The notes: a model not told the origin generated them from the letters alone. A DNA stretch of 64,000 nucleotides from Actinophytocola sp036378875 (GCF_036378875.1 NZ_DASUVO010000060.1:25567-89566), one strand, 5' to 3'. Positions 25,156-33,615 are shown, counted from the first letter of the stretch. Made by a program: numbers and translations.

Positions 25156-26052
25156 TCACCAGCGACCCGACCGCAACTCGGTGACGGCGAGCCGCGCGCA
25201 CTCGCCGATCGCCGCGTCGACCGCCGGGAGCGCCGCGTCCGCACGGGCGGCGAACGTGAACACCGCCACCGCGATCGGGGTCTCGCCAGGGAACGTCACG
25301 ACCGCGACCTCGTTGCGGATCGCGCCGATCGTGCCGGTCTTGCCCGCCACCACCACCCCCGCGTGCGGGAAGCCGGCCCGCACCCGGTGCGGCCAGACCT
25401 GCTGCCGTAACAGCCGCCGCATCAACGCGCACTGCTCGGGCGTCACCACGGCGTCCGACCACACGTGCGACAACAGCCGGGTCATGTCCCGCGCTGTCGT
25501 GGCGCTCGCGAACGCCGGGTCGTACACGCTGACCGTCAACGCCTCGTCGTTGTCCGCAAGCAACGCGAATGCCTCGGCCGCCGACGTCGCGCCGGTGTCC
25601 CGCACGAGCGAGGCTTCGATGTCGGCCTGACCGCCGACGACCTTCGTGCCGGCCAACCCGCACGCGGTCAGCACGTCGCGCACGGCGTCGAGCCCGACCG
25701 CACCGAGGATCACGTCCGCCGCCGCGTTGTCCGACACCGCGATCATGGACGCGGCGAGGTCCCGCCACGACAGCGTCACCGGGTCGAGGAACGTGGCCAC
25801 CCCCGTCGGACCCGGTGAGCTCGACTGGGGATGCACCCGCACCGTCGCGGTGGGGTCGATTGTCCCGTCCGCGAACCGTTGGCACAGCGCCACCAGCAGC
25901 GGCAGCTTGTAGACCGAGGCCATGACCACCTGCTCGTCCGCGCCGACGCCGATCTCCCGGCTCGGCGCGTCGACCACCGGCACCGCGTGCAGCCAGCCAG
26001 CCGCCCCGGCGTCCCGGAACGTGTCGCGAATGCGTTGCTCAACCGACGCCAC
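25156..26052 (-). CDS. Serine hydrolase, beta-lactamase class A-like, no signal peptide
   Basis: A 298-residue protein with the penicillin-recognising motifs 'ASVYK', 'SDNAAADVIL' and 'AGKTGT', but no signal peptide and no clear Glu166-type omega loop. It may therefore be a cytoplasmic serine hydrolase or DD-peptidase-like enzyme rather than a true beta-lactamase. Its start overlaps the stop of the upstream LysR gene by 14 bp, so the two are translationally coupled. This is unusual, since LysR regulators of beta-lactamases are normally divergent. Confidence 0.8.
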   Translation of the reverse strand: MASVEQRIRDTFRDAGAAGWLHAVPVVDAPSREIGVGADEQVVMASVYKLPLLVALCQRFADGTIDPTATVRVHPQSSSPGPTGVATFLDPVTLSWRDLAASMIAVSDNAAADVILGAVGLDAVRDVLTACGLAGTKVVGGQADIEASLVRDTGATSAAEAFALLADNDEALTVSVYDPAFASATTARDMTRLLSHVWSDAVVTPEQCALMRRLLRQQVWPHRVRAGFPHAGVVVAGKTGTIGAIRNEVAVVTFPGETPIAVAVFTFAARADAALPAVDAAIGECARLAVTELRSGRW

Positions 26053-26905
26053 GGCGGTCCCCCGTCAGCGCGTCCTCGATCACTTCGCGCAGCTCCGGCG
26101 TGGGCGGGCGCCAGACCAGTCGCACGCGAAGGTGGAACTCCTCCCCGCCGAGCGCGACCCGGTCCACCCCTGGCGTCCGCAGGTCCGGGTCGGCGGTGAG
26201 CCCGAACGCGCGACCGGCGGCAACCGCGGCGACGGTGTCCCGGTCCGTCGGCGCGGGCAACAGAACCGGGTCGAGTCCCTTGGCACGCAAGGAATCCACG
26301 AGTAGGTCACTCGCCGCGGTGTTGTGGCTGCGTGGCGCCGCGGCGAGCGCCAGCTCACGTAGGTGGGCGAACCGCTGCACGGTCCGGCCGGCCGGCACGA
26401 GGAACTCGGCCGGCAGCTTGACCACCTGCCCACACTCCAGCGGATGCACGAGCGCGGGATGGTGGACCACGGCACAGTCCAGCTGACCGGCCGTGACCGC
26501 ACCGACGAGCTCCACAGTGGACGCCACGGTGGTGACCGCCCGCGCCCCGGCCCGCCGCACCCCGTCCACGACCGCCGCGATGTGCCACGCGGGCAGTTGC
26601 GGCACCACGCCGATCCGCAGCTCCGTGTGCGCGCCCCGGTGCCGCTGCGCGTCCTCGGTGAACCGCTCCGCGTCGGCCAGCAACGCCGCGGCGCGAGGCA
26701 GCAGGTCGGCACCGGCCGCCGTGAGGCCGACCCCACGCGCGGTCCGCGTGAGCAACGTGACGCCGAGCCGGTCCTCGAGCCGCCGAATCCCCTGGGACAC
26801 GGGCGGTTGCGTCATCCCGAGCCGGTCGGCGGCGTGTCCGAAGTGCCCCTCCTCGGCGACGGCGACGAACAAACGGAGATGTCTGAGCAGATCCACGCTG
26901 GCCAT
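26039..26905 (-). CDS. LysR-family transcriptional regulator
   Basis: Starting at ATG 26905 ('MASVDLLRHLRLFVAVAEEG') it is a 288-residue LysR protein. The N-terminal winged HTH ('HFGHAADRLGMTQPPVSQGI', 'LEDRLGVTLLTRTARGVGLT') is followed by a periplasmic-binding-like effector domain. An upstream ATG at 26935 is less likely because it only adds ten non-homologous residues. It is followed in overlap by the serine hydrolase gene, its probable target, and is divergent from the reductase gene at 26972. Confidence 0.88.
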   Translation of the reverse strand: MASVDLLRHLRLFVAVAEEGHFGHAADRLGMTQPPVSQGIRRLEDRLGVTLLTRTARGVGLTAAGADLLPRAAALLADAERFTEDAQRHRGAHTELRIGVVPQLPAWHIAAVVDGVRRAGARAVTTVASTVELVGAVTAGQLDCAVVHHPALVHPLECGQVVKLPAEFLVPAGRTVQRFAHLRELALAAAPRSHNTAASDLLVDSLRAKGLDPVLLPAPTDRDTVAAVAAGRAFGLTADPDLRTPGVDRVALGGEEFHLRVRLVWRPPTPELREVIEDALTGDRRGVG

Positions 26906-26942
26906 GAAACCAGGAATCAGCCACTGACCAGCCACTAGGCAG

Positions 26943-26956
26943 TGAAACGTGTTTCA
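26943..26956. promoter_or_regulatory. Palindrome TGAAAC-GT-GTTTCA
   Basis: A perfect 6+6 inverted repeat in the 66 bp between the LysR gene and the divergent reductase gene. It is placed to act as an operator for both; the TGAAAC half-site recalls TetR/AcrR-type sites (inference). Confidence 0.45.
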
Positions 26957-26971
26957 GTTAGCCTCGAAGGC

Positions 26972-28036
26972 ATGATTGCCACGGTGGTGTGGGGTACTGG
27001 CAACGTCGGCCGTGCCGCTGTTCGGGCCGTGGTGGCCCATCCCCTGCTGGAACTGGCCGCCGTGCTCGTGCACGATCCCGGCAAGGTGGGGCGGGACGCC
27101 GGGGAGATCGCCGACCTCGGCCGCGAACTTGGCGTCCTGGCCACGGATGACGTGGACGCGGTCCTCGCCGCCAAGCCAAGGGCGGTCGTGTACGCGGCCT
27201 CCGGCGACGTCCGGTTCGACGACGCGCTCGCCGACGTCGTGCGGGCGGTGCGGGCCGGCGCCGTGGTCGTCACGCCCGCGCTGTACCCGCTCTACGACCA
27301 GCGCAACGCACCGGCGGAGCTACGAGAACCTGTTCTAGAAGCTGTCGCGGCGGGCGGTGGCTCCCTGTTCGTCTCGGGGGTGGATCCCGGCTGGGGCAAC
27401 GACGTCCTGCCACTGCTCGTGAGTGGACTCGGCTCGGCCGTGGACGTGGTGCGCTGCCAGGAGATCTTCGACTACTCGACCTACGAGCAGCCCGACTCCG
27501 TGCGCTACCTCGTCGGCATGGGGCAGCCGATGGACTACCAGCCGCCGATGCTCATGCCGTCGGTGCCGACCATGGTGTGGGGTGGACAGGTTCGGCTGAT
27601 GGCGCGGGCCATGAAGGTCGACCTCGACGAGATCCGCGAGACCCTCGACCGCCGGCCTCTCGAAACGACCGTGACCACACCGAACATGGGTGAGTTCGCC
27701 GCGGGCACGCAGGGTGCGGTGCGGTTCGAGGTACAGGGTGTCGTCGACGGCGAGCCGCGGATCGTGATCGAGCACGTGACCCGCATCCACCCGTCCTGCG
27801 CGCCGGACTGGCCGCAGCCACCCAGCGGCGCGGGCGCGCACCGCGTGATCATCGAGGGTCGGCCGCGCATCGAGGTCACCGTCGAGGCGACCGACGAGGG
27901 CGAGAACCGGTCCGCGGGTGGCAACGCCACCGCGGCAGGCCGGCTCGTGAACGCCATCGACTGGCTCGTCGACGCCAAGCCAGGACTCTACGACGCACTC
28001 GACGTACCCCTGCGGCCCGGCTATCTGAGGAAGTGA
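26972..28036 (+). CDS. DapB-like NAD(P)H-dependent dehydrogenase
   Basis: From ATG 26972, a 354-residue protein with an N-terminal Rossmann motif 'VVWGTGNVGRAAVRAVV' (about residues 5-21). Further conserved segments, 'LFVSGVDPGWGNDVLPLL' and 'CQEIFDYSTYEQPDSVRY', belong to the dihydrodipicolinate-reductase-like family, which includes 2,4-diaminopentanoate dehydrogenases and many uncharacterised amine or imine dehydrogenases. It is too long for true DapB. A carboxymuconolactone-type gene follows 3 bp later, so the two form an operon. Substrate unknown. Confidence 0.85.
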   Translation: MIATVVWGTGNVGRAAVRAVVAHPLLELAAVLVHDPGKVGRDAGEIADLGRELGVLATDDVDAVLAAKPRAVVYAASGDVRFDDALADVVRAVRAGAVVVTPALYPLYDQRNAPAELREPVLEAVAAGGGSLFVSGVDPGWGNDVLPLLVSGLGSAVDVVRCQEIFDYSTYEQPDSVRYLVGMGQPMDYQPPMLMPSVPTMVWGGQVRLMARAMKVDLDEIRETLDRRPLETTVTTPNMGEFAAGTQGAVRFEVQGVVDGEPRIVIEHVTRIHPSCAPDWPQPPSGAGAHRVIIEGRPRIEVTVEATDEGENRSAGGNATAAGRLVNAIDWLVDAKPGLYDALDVPLRPGYLRK

Positions 28037-28039
28037 GAC

Positions 28040-28525
28040 ATGCGCATCGACATTCCAGAAGGCAAGGACCCGATCGGCTACGTGTGGGGCGAGATGGTGC
28101 CCGGCATCGGGGTCGCCGCGTCGAAGTTCTCCCTTGCCGTGTACGCCAACAGCACGCTGGGCCTGCGGGAGTTCGAGGCGGCCCGGCTGCGGATCGCGCA
28201 GATCAACGGGTGTGTGTTCTGCCAGGACTGGCGCACCGAGCGCGACGGACAGAAGGTCGAGCCAGGCTTCGAGGACGACGTCACGAACTGGCGCACCACC
28301 GACGCGTTCGACGACCGCACCCGACTGGCCGCCGAGTACGCCGAGCGGTACGCCACCGACCACCACAGCCTGGACGACGACTTCTGGGACCGCATGTCCA
28401 CGCACTACGCCCAGACCGAGATCGTGGAACTGACCATGAGCATCGGCTCGTGGCTGGCCTTCGGCCGGTTGAACCGCGTTCTCGGTCTGGACACGGCGTG
28501 CGTGCTGCCCGTCAGAAGTCAGTAG
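28040..28525 (+). CDS. Carboxymuconolactone decarboxylase/AhpD-like protein
   Basis: A 161-residue all-helical protein with the AhpD-type redox motif in 'INGCVFCQDWRTE' (Cys-x-x-Cys). The family includes alkylhydroperoxidase-like disulfide reductases and decarboxylases. It starts 3 bp after the DapB-like dehydrogenase and is surely co-transcribed; the pair may degrade or detoxify one compound. Its end overlaps the convergent cholesterol-oxidase-like gene by 14 bp. Confidence 0.88.
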   Translation: MRIDIPEGKDPIGYVWGEMVPGIGVAASKFSLAVYANSTLGLREFEAARLRIAQINGCVFCQDWRTERDGQKVEPGFEDDVTNWRTTDAFDDRTRLAAEYAERYATDHHSLDDDFWDRMSTHYAQTEIVELTMSIGSWLAFGRLNRVLGLDTACVLPVRSQ

Positions 28526-30122
28526 CGATGATCTTCTCGATGTTCCGCTCCGCCAGCGCGGTGATCGTGACGAACGGGTTCACGCTGGTGTTGCCCGGTA
28601 CCAACGCGCCGTCGATCACGTACAGGCCGGCGTAACCGTGCAGGCGGCCATAGTTGTCGGTCGCCTTGTTCAGCACGGCGCCGCCCAGCGGGTGGTACGT
28701 GAGGTGATCTCCCCAGGTCTTGGTGCCACCGAACAGGTCGGTGCGGTAGATCGTCCCCTCGGTCGAGTTGATCTTGTCGAAGATGGTCTTCGCCATGTTG
28801 ATCGCCGGCTGCTTCCACGCCGTCTGCCAGTTCAGGTCGACGCGGTTCGCGGCGGCGTTCCAGGAGAACTGGGCGCGGTTGGGGTTCTTCGTGATGGACA
28901 GGTAGAACGACGCGTACGTCTCGATCCCGGTCGGCAGCGGGGCGACCTCCGCGAACGCGCCACCCGCCGCCCAGTTGTCGATGCCGGCGGTCGGGATCGA
29001 CGTCTGCACGGCACCGGTCGGGTCCCACATGTGGTTGGCCCGGCCAACCATGACGTTGCCGTTGTCGCCCCAGCCCTTGCCGACCTCCCCGTTGAGGTTC
29101 GACAGCGCGCCAGTGGCCTTCAGCTTGGTGAGCAGCTTGCTGGTGCCGACGCTGCCGGCCGCGAAGAACACCCGGTCCGCCGTCACGGTCTTGGTGGCGC
29201 TGACGGTGCCGTCGGAGGTGAGCTGCTCGATGACCACGGTGTACCGCGTACCGGCCGGCGTGACCGAGGTGACCCTGTGCAGCGGCGAGATCTGGACGCG
29301 ACCGGTCGCCTTGGCCTTGGCCAGGTAGGTCTTCGGCAGCGACTTCTTGCCATAGTTGTTGCCGTACAACAGTTCTCCGGCCACCGCGGACTGCGGCGCG
29401 GAGCCTGCTGCCTCCTGTTTCATGTAGTTCATGTCGTAGGCGTTGGGCACCAAGGTGAACGCGAATCCGGACCGCTGCGCGTGTTTGCGGCCGACACGGG
29501 AGTACTGGTAGCAGTCGACGGTCTCCCACCACGCCGGGTCGACGTTGTTGACGCCGAGTTCGGAGTTGGCTCTCGGGTAGTAGGTGCCGTACATCTCGTC
29601 GGCGCTCACCGACGGCAGGATCGCGCCGAAGTTCTCCCGCTTCGGTGTCACGGCCATGCCGCCGTTGACCAGCGATCCACCGCCGACCCCGCGTCCCTGG
29701 TAGACGATGATGCCGCTGAACTCCTCGGCGTCGAGGATGCCGGTGTAGCGCGGCACGTCCTTGTCGATCGGGAAGCCGAGGAAACTGCTGATCGGCTGCT
29801 TCGTCCTGGTACGCAGCCAGTACGAGCGATAGTCCGGGGTCTTGGTGTTGGCGAAGATCTTGCCGTCGGTGCCGGGCGTGTCCCAGGCCATGCCCATCTC
29901 GACCATGTGGACGTCCACTCCGGCCTGCGCCAACCGCAGCGCGGCGACCGAGCCGCCATAGCCGGTGCCGATCACCAGGACGGGCACGTGCGCACCGTCC
30001 CCGATCGCGGCCGCGGCTCTGCCGGCGAGCGCAGCGGTCGCGATAATAGAACCAGTTCCAACGAGTAGCGAACGACGGGATAAGCGGCCGGAAACCTTGG
30101 CAGACGTCGATGTCTCGGTCAT
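28512..30122 (-). CDS. GMC-family sterol oxidase (cholesterol oxidase-like), secreted by Tat
   Basis: From ATG 30122, with GAGGAAG upstream, a 536-residue protein starts with a Tat signal ('SRRSLLVGTG' followed by a hydrophobic stretch ending 'AGRAAA'). It then has the FAD motif 'VLVIGTGYGGSVAALRLAQAG', 'GRGVGGGSLVNGG', and near the end the catalytic-type 'YHPLGG' histidine and 'GNTSVNPFVTITALAERN'. This matches non-covalent cholesterol oxidases, which oxidise 3-beta-hydroxysterols to 4-en-3-ones with O2. Upstream ATG 30140 is less likely. It has its own promoter region and no partner gene. Confidence 0.92.
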   Translation of the reverse strand: MTETSTSAKVSGRLSRRSLLVGTGSIIATAALAGRAAAAIGDGAHVPVLVIGTGYGGSVAALRLAQAGVDVHMVEMGMAWDTPGTDGKIFANTKTPDYRSYWLRTRTKQPISSFLGFPIDKDVPRYTGILDAEEFSGIIVYQGRGVGGGSLVNGGMAVTPKRENFGAILPSVSADEMYGTYYPRANSELGVNNVDPAWWETVDCYQYSRVGRKHAQRSGFAFTLVPNAYDMNYMKQEAAGSAPQSAVAGELLYGNNYGKKSLPKTYLAKAKATGRVQISPLHRVTSVTPAGTRYTVVIEQLTSDGTVSATKTVTADRVFFAAGSVGTSKLLTKLKATGALSNLNGEVGKGWGDNGNVMVGRANHMWDPTGAVQTSIPTAGIDNWAAGGAFAEVAPLPTGIETYASFYLSITKNPNRAQFSWNAAANRVDLNWQTAWKQPAINMAKTIFDKINSTEGTIYRTDLFGGTKTWGDHLTYHPLGGAVLNKATDNYGRLHGYAGLYVIDGALVPGNTSVNPFVTITALAERNIEKIIATDF

Positions 30123-30220
30123 GAGAGCTTCCTCACGCACGCAGGATTTAGAACAAGTTATACGTGACCCGAGGACATCGCGCTACCCGCGAGCGGTGAC
30201 AGTGGCTCGATCTCGAAGAT

Positions 30221-30990
30221 CTACACGGCAGTGGCAGATGCCCGGTGGACGAACCGGTTGACGAGCGCCGCGACCTCGTCGGGCCGTTCGAAGACCATGC
30301 CGTGGCTCGCGTCCAGCTCCTCGACAACGATGTTGGGCCGGCGCGCGGTGAGCGTGGCGAGGTCGCGGCGCAGCCCGGCTCGGTAGGCCGCCATCAGGGC
30401 GGTGAACTCCGACGGGAGGCCGGGAAGGTCCCTGGTACCCAGCACGACCAGGAACGGGCTGGTCACGTCGGCGAAGACCGGCAGGGAGTCGGCGAACTCG
30501 GCGGAGGACCGCAAGGCCGCCATGATCTCGCGACCAGGACGCGTGATCATCGCCTCCTGTGCGTCGAAGATCGCGGTGAGCTTCGCCAGGTCCTCGGCCA
30601 CGCGATCCGCCGGCATCCCGGCGTAGTTGGCGGGATGGGTCGCGGCGGCCCGGTGGCCGTCCAGACTCACGACGGCGGGGCAGTCCGGATGGCGCCGCGC
30701 CCACATCCCGGCGAGCATCCCGCCGAGCGAGTGCCCGACGACGGCCGGCGCGGACAGTCCGAAGTGGTCGGTCACGGCGTCGAGGTCGTCGAGGACCGCG
30801 TCCCATTCCCATGGCCCGTCACCGGATTCGCCGTGCCCGCGCAGGTCGACGGTCAGCACGCGCCCGGCGAGCCGCGGCACCACCTTCTCCCACATGCGCA
30901 TGTCCCGCCACCACCGTGCAGCAGCACGACCGGCGGGCCGTCGCCACCATGGTCATTAACCGCGATGTCTACCGTGCCGGACCGGATCAT
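30221..30990 (-). pseudogene. Alpha/beta hydrolase, frameshifted near its N-terminus
   Basis: The frame from ATG 30990 (GGGAG upstream) reads 'MIRSGTVDIAVNDHGGDGPP' and then 'VVLLHGGG', the usual opening with the oxyanion-hole motif. At about 30905 it shifts, and the remainder is in the next frame: 'MRMWEKVVPRLAG', 'VLTVDLRGHGES', nucleophile elbow 'VVGHSLGG', acid region 'VVLGTRDLPG' and catalytic His in 'ELDASHGMVFERP'. One missing base in the GGTGGTGGC run explains this. Repaired length is about 256 residues, normal for the family. Its start lies inside the upstream HTH gene. Confidence 0.7.
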
Positions 30991-31453
30991 CCTTGTCTCC
31001 CAACGTGCCGAGTCGAGCGCGCACCGACGCGACGGCGACCCCGCCGTCCGGGTGGCGCCGCAGTTTGTCGCGGCTGACCAGGTCGTGCACGCCCTGCCGG
31101 GTGATGCCGAGCATCGCCCCCGCCACCGAGAACGAGACATGCTCGCGCGCGGGATGGCCGACCCGGCGCGCGGTGATCCGACCAAGCGGGGTCGCCCACC
31201 AGCGCTCCGGCGGGTCGAACGGCGTGTCGCCCGGGTACAGCACGGCGATCAGGCGCACGGCGACCTGCCGCGCGAGAGCGTCGTCGGCGCCGAGCAGCTG
31301 CGCCGCCCACATCTCGGCGTCCTGCCGCACCCGCTCCCGCAACCGGTCGATTCCGGTGTCCGGCAGCAGGATCTCGAGCGGGTCCAACAACCGGCTCGTC
31401 ACGAGCCGAACCAGGTCGTCCCGCAGCTCCACGTGCTCTGAGGTCGTCGCCAC
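30956..31453 (-). CDS. Helix-turn-helix regulator-like protein
   Basis: A 165-residue protein with an HTH near the C-terminus ('GAMLGITRQGVHDLVSRDKL', about residues 111-130) followed by 'GGVAVASVRARL', similar to excisionase/MerR-like DNA-binding folds. The N-terminal two thirds are helical. Start GTG 31453 has no ribosome-binding site and may be leaderless, because a TTGACA/TAGTGT promoter reads into it directly. Its 3' end overlaps the hydrolase start by 35 bp. It probably regulates itself, the hydrolase and the divergent RidA operon through the dyad at 31473. Confidence 0.65.
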   Translation of the reverse strand: MATTSEHVELRDDLVRLVTSRLLDPLEILLPDTGIDRLRERVRQDAEMWAAQLLGADDALARQVAVRLIAVLYPGDTPFDPPERWWATPLGRITARRVGHPAREHVSFSVAGAMLGITRQGVHDLVSRDKLRRHPDGGVAVASVRARLGTLGDKDDPVRHGRHRG

Positions 31454-31472
31454 TTAACAGACACTAGCAAGT

Positions 31473-31493
31473 ACTTGACAGTCAGTGTCAAGT
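31473..31493. promoter_or_regulatory. Operator dyad ACTTGACA-N5-TGTCAAGT with divergent promoters
   Basis: A perfect 8+8 inverted repeat between the HTH gene and RidA. Each arm contains a TTGACA -35 box. On the plus strand TACCGT follows after 15 bp and would start transcription at the RidA GTG; on the minus strand TAGTGT follows after 19 bp and would start at the HTH gene GTG. A repressor bound here would block both. Confidence 0.6.
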
Positions 31494-31507
31494 GCTACCG
31501 TCGAGCC

Positions 31508-31894
31508 GTGACAGCACGACGAGCAATCCTGAGTGGATCCACGTTCGAGGAGCAGATCGGCTACGCCAGAGCGGTCGTCGACGGCGACTGGGTCCACGTG
31601 TCCGGAACGACCGGCTTCGACTACACGACCATGACGATCTCCGACGACGTGGTCGAGCAGGCCGAACAGTGCCTACACAACATCGAGGCCGCGCTGTCCG
31701 AGGCGGGCTGCGGGTGGGCCGACGTCGTGCGGGTGCGGTACCTGCTCCCCGACCGCGCGGACTTCGAACCGTGCTGGCCCGTCCTGCGCCGCTACTTCGG
31801 CGAGGTCCGCCCGGCCGCGACCATGCTCATGTGCGGTCTTTCCGACCCCCGAATGAAGATCGAGATCGAAGTGGACGCCCGGCGCCGGTCATGA
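31508..31894 (+). CDS. RidA-family protein
   Basis: From GTG 31508 a 128-residue protein of the RidA/YjgF family, the normal length. The family core is visible: 'GYARAVVDGDWVHVSGTTG', 'QAEQCLHNIEAALSEAGCGW' and 'PAATMLMCGLSDPRMKIEIE'. The final conserved 'E(I/V)E' region includes the usual substrate-binding arginine neighbourhood. Typical members hydrolyse reactive enamines or imines. Transcription is probably leaderless. Its stop overlaps the next start (ATGA), coupling it to the SDR gene. Confidence 0.9.
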   Translation: MTARRAILSGSTFEEQIGYARAVVDGDWVHVSGTTGFDYTTMTISDDVVEQAEQCLHNIEAALSEAGCGWADVVRVRYLLPDRADFEPCWPVLRRYFGEVRPAATMLMCGLSDPRMKIEIEVDARRRS

Positions 31895-32811
31895 CATGGG
31901 ACGTACATCGGCTGCCGAGGGCCGAGGGCAGGACATTTCTCGTCACCGGCGGCAACGCGGGCATCGGGTACTTCGTGGCAGAGCAACTCGCCGGCACCGG
32001 TGCGACGGTCGTGCTCGGCAGCCGCGACCCGGCCAAGGCGGACGCCGCGGCCGGCGCGATCCGCGCCCGCGTCCGTGACGCCCAGGTGCGGCACGTGCGG
32101 CTGGACCTCGCCGACCTGTCCTCGTTGGCAGCCTCGGTCGACGCCCTGGGAGCCGACCGCCTCGACGCGGTCGTGTGCAACGCCGGGACGATGCTCGACC
32201 ACCAACCGCGGCAGGAAACCGCCGCGGGTCACGAGATGATGTTCGGCGTCAACCACCTCGGCCACTTCGCGCTGGTCGCCCGGCTCGCGCCGCTCCTGTC
32301 GGCACAACCGGGAAGCCGCGTCGTCACCACTGGCAGCTTCGTCGGCAAGCGTGCCCAGCTGGATCTCGACGACCTCCAGACCAGCCGCGGATACAAGCCG
32401 ATGCTCGCCTACTCACGGTCGAAGCTGGCCCAGATGCTGTTCGGCTTCGAACTGGACCGTCGCCTGCGCGCGGCAGGCCACTCGACGACGAGCGTGGTCG
32501 TGCACCCCGGTGGCGCACTCGACTCCCTCACCGCGCCCCGCCCACCCGTGCACGTCCGGACTGCTGGCACCCGGCTCCGCGCGCTGGCCGCGCGGATCGT
32601 CCTGCAGGGCAAGGACGCCGGCGCGTGGCCCGCGGTCCGCGCGACCCTCGACCCGACCATCCAGAGTGGACAGATGTGGGGACCGCGGTTCCTCGGCACA
32701 CGCGGTGCCCCACGCCGCGAACCCGTGCGCGGCACGCTGGCCGATCCGGACGTCGCTTCGCACGTGTGGACGGTCAGCCGCGAACTCACGGGTGTGGAAC
32801 CGACGTTCTGA
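31891..32811 (+). CDS. Short-chain dehydrogenase/reductase (SDR)
   Basis: From ATG 31891, 306 residues. Rossmann motif 'TFLVTGGNAGIGYFVAEQLAG' (TGxxxGIG), 'VCNAGTM', catalytic 'YSRSKLAQ' (Tyr-x-x-x-Lys) and Ser in 'VVTTGSFV'. Closest in layout to light-dependent-protochlorophyllide-reductase or retinol-dehydrogenase-like SDRs with a long C-terminal extension. Substrate unknown. ATGA overlap with RidA makes the two one operon. The end overlaps the convergent MarR gene by 26 bp. Confidence 0.9.
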   Translation: MTWDVHRLPRAEGRTFLVTGGNAGIGYFVAEQLAGTGATVVLGSRDPAKADAAAGAIRARVRDAQVRHVRLDLADLSSLAASVDALGADRLDAVVCNAGTMLDHQPRQETAAGHEMMFGVNHLGHFALVARLAPLLSAQPGSRVVTTGSFVGKRAQLDLDDLQTSRGYKPMLAYSRSKLAQMLFGFELDRRLRAAGHSTTSVVVHPGGALDSLTAPRPPVHVRTAGTRLRALAARIVLQGKDAGAWPAVRATLDPTIQSGQMWGPRFLGTRGAPRREPVRGTLADPDVASHVWTVSRELTGVEPTF

Positions 32812-33238
32812 GGGCGCCGGCGAGCTTGCGGAGCACCTCGCGCGCCGCCGCCAGCTCGCCGGCCGTCACCCCCGCCCGGTCGACCACCGCGGCCCGATCG
32901 TCCTCGGACCGCGCGAACAGTTCGTCGAGCGCCCGCCGCCCCTGACCGGTCAGCCGCATCAGCGGCGACCGTGCATGATCCGGGTTGTCGACCGCCTCGA
33001 CATGCCCGCTGTCGACGAGATCCCCGATCACGCGCTGCACGCTCTGCGGTGCCAACCCGAGCCGCCTCGCCGCCGAGGGCACCGTCCTGGGCGCGTCGGA
33101 CAGGACGCTCAGCACATGCCAACGCGCGGCCGTCTGTCCAACGGCCCGCGCCATCTCCTCACTGGTCCGCCGCGACAGACCGGCCAGCTCGTACACGTCC
33201 GCGATCAGGAGCCGATACGCTTCCACCGAAGACAGCAT
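32786..33238 (-). CDS. MarR-family regulator
   Basis: A 150-residue MarR protein. The winged helix contains 'PSAARRLGLAPQSVQRVIGD' as recognition region and 'SPLMRLTGQGRRALDELFAR' as wing, flanked by dimerisation helices. It is divergent from the ABM gene, with only 17 bp between the start codons, and an inverted repeat covers that gap. It most likely represses itself and the ABM gene. Confidence 0.88.
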   Translation of the reverse strand: MLSSVEAYRLLIADVYELAGLSRRTSEEMARAVGQTAARWHVLSVLSDAPRTVPSAARRLGLAPQSVQRVIGDLVDSGHVEAVDNPDHARSPLMRLTGQGRRALDELFARSEDDRAAVVDRAGVTAGELAAAREVLRKLAGALRTSVPHP

Positions 33239-33259
33239 ACTGTTAGTTTAACAGCATGC
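33235..33259. promoter_or_regulatory. MarR operator covering both divergent start codons
   Basis: CTGTTA (33240-33245) and TAACAG (33249-33254) form a perfect dyad with spacer GTT; the arms extend to 11 bp with one mismatch (33235-33245 and 33249-33259). Both start codons (33238 minus, 33256 plus) lie at its edges. Confidence 0.6.
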
Positions 33260-33588
33260 TGTCACATGGATCGATAGTCCGGGCCTGGCACGGCTGGACG
33301 ACACCCGAAGACGCCGCGGCCTACGACGAGCTGCTGAACGGCACGATCGCCCCGGGCATCATGGCGCGCGAGATCCCGGGGCTCCGCGGCCTGACGGTGC
33401 TGCGCCGCATACCAACCGAGGCCCCGGCCCACTTCCTCACCCTGATGACCTTCGACAACTGGGCCGCGGTCGAGCGTTTCGCCGGTCAGGACGCGACCGC
33501 CTCCGTCGTCCCGCCGACCGCCCGCGCACTCCTCGCCCGCCACGACGAGCGCTCCCAGCACTTCGAGGTGCGCCACCACCACGCTTGA
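33256..33588 (+). CDS. Antibiotic biosynthesis monooxygenase (ABM)-like protein
   Basis: A 110-residue protein with the dimeric alpha-beta barrel pattern ('GSIVRAWHGWTTPEDAAAY', 'MAREIPGLRGLTVLRR', 'FLTLMTFDNWAAVERFAGQ'). ABM-fold proteins include cofactor-free monooxygenases and many stress proteins; the reaction here is not known. No ribosome-binding site fits between the divergent starts, so a leaderless transcript is likely. Control by the adjacent MarR protein is inferred. Confidence 0.75.
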   Translation: MLSHGSIVRAWHGWTTPEDAAAYDELLNGTIAPGIMAREIPGLRGLTVLRRIPTEAPAHFLTLMTFDNWAAVERFAGQDATASVVPPTARALLARHDERSQHFEVRHHHA

Positions 33589-33593
33589 CGAGA

Positions 33594-33615
33594 TAAAAAT
33601 ATGGACATATTTTTA
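33594..33615. promoter_or_regulatory. AT-rich 22-bp perfect palindrome (TetR operator)
   Basis: TAAAAATATG (33594-33603) and its exact reverse complement (33606-33615) are separated by GA. It ends 5 bp before the TetR start at 33620 and is strikingly AT-rich against a GC-rich background, as expected for a TetR autorepression site. Confidence 0.65.

Noticed and set aside
28638..30068. 476-residue frame opposite the cholesterol-oxidase-like gene
   Set aside because: No family pattern; composition is typical of antisense translation.
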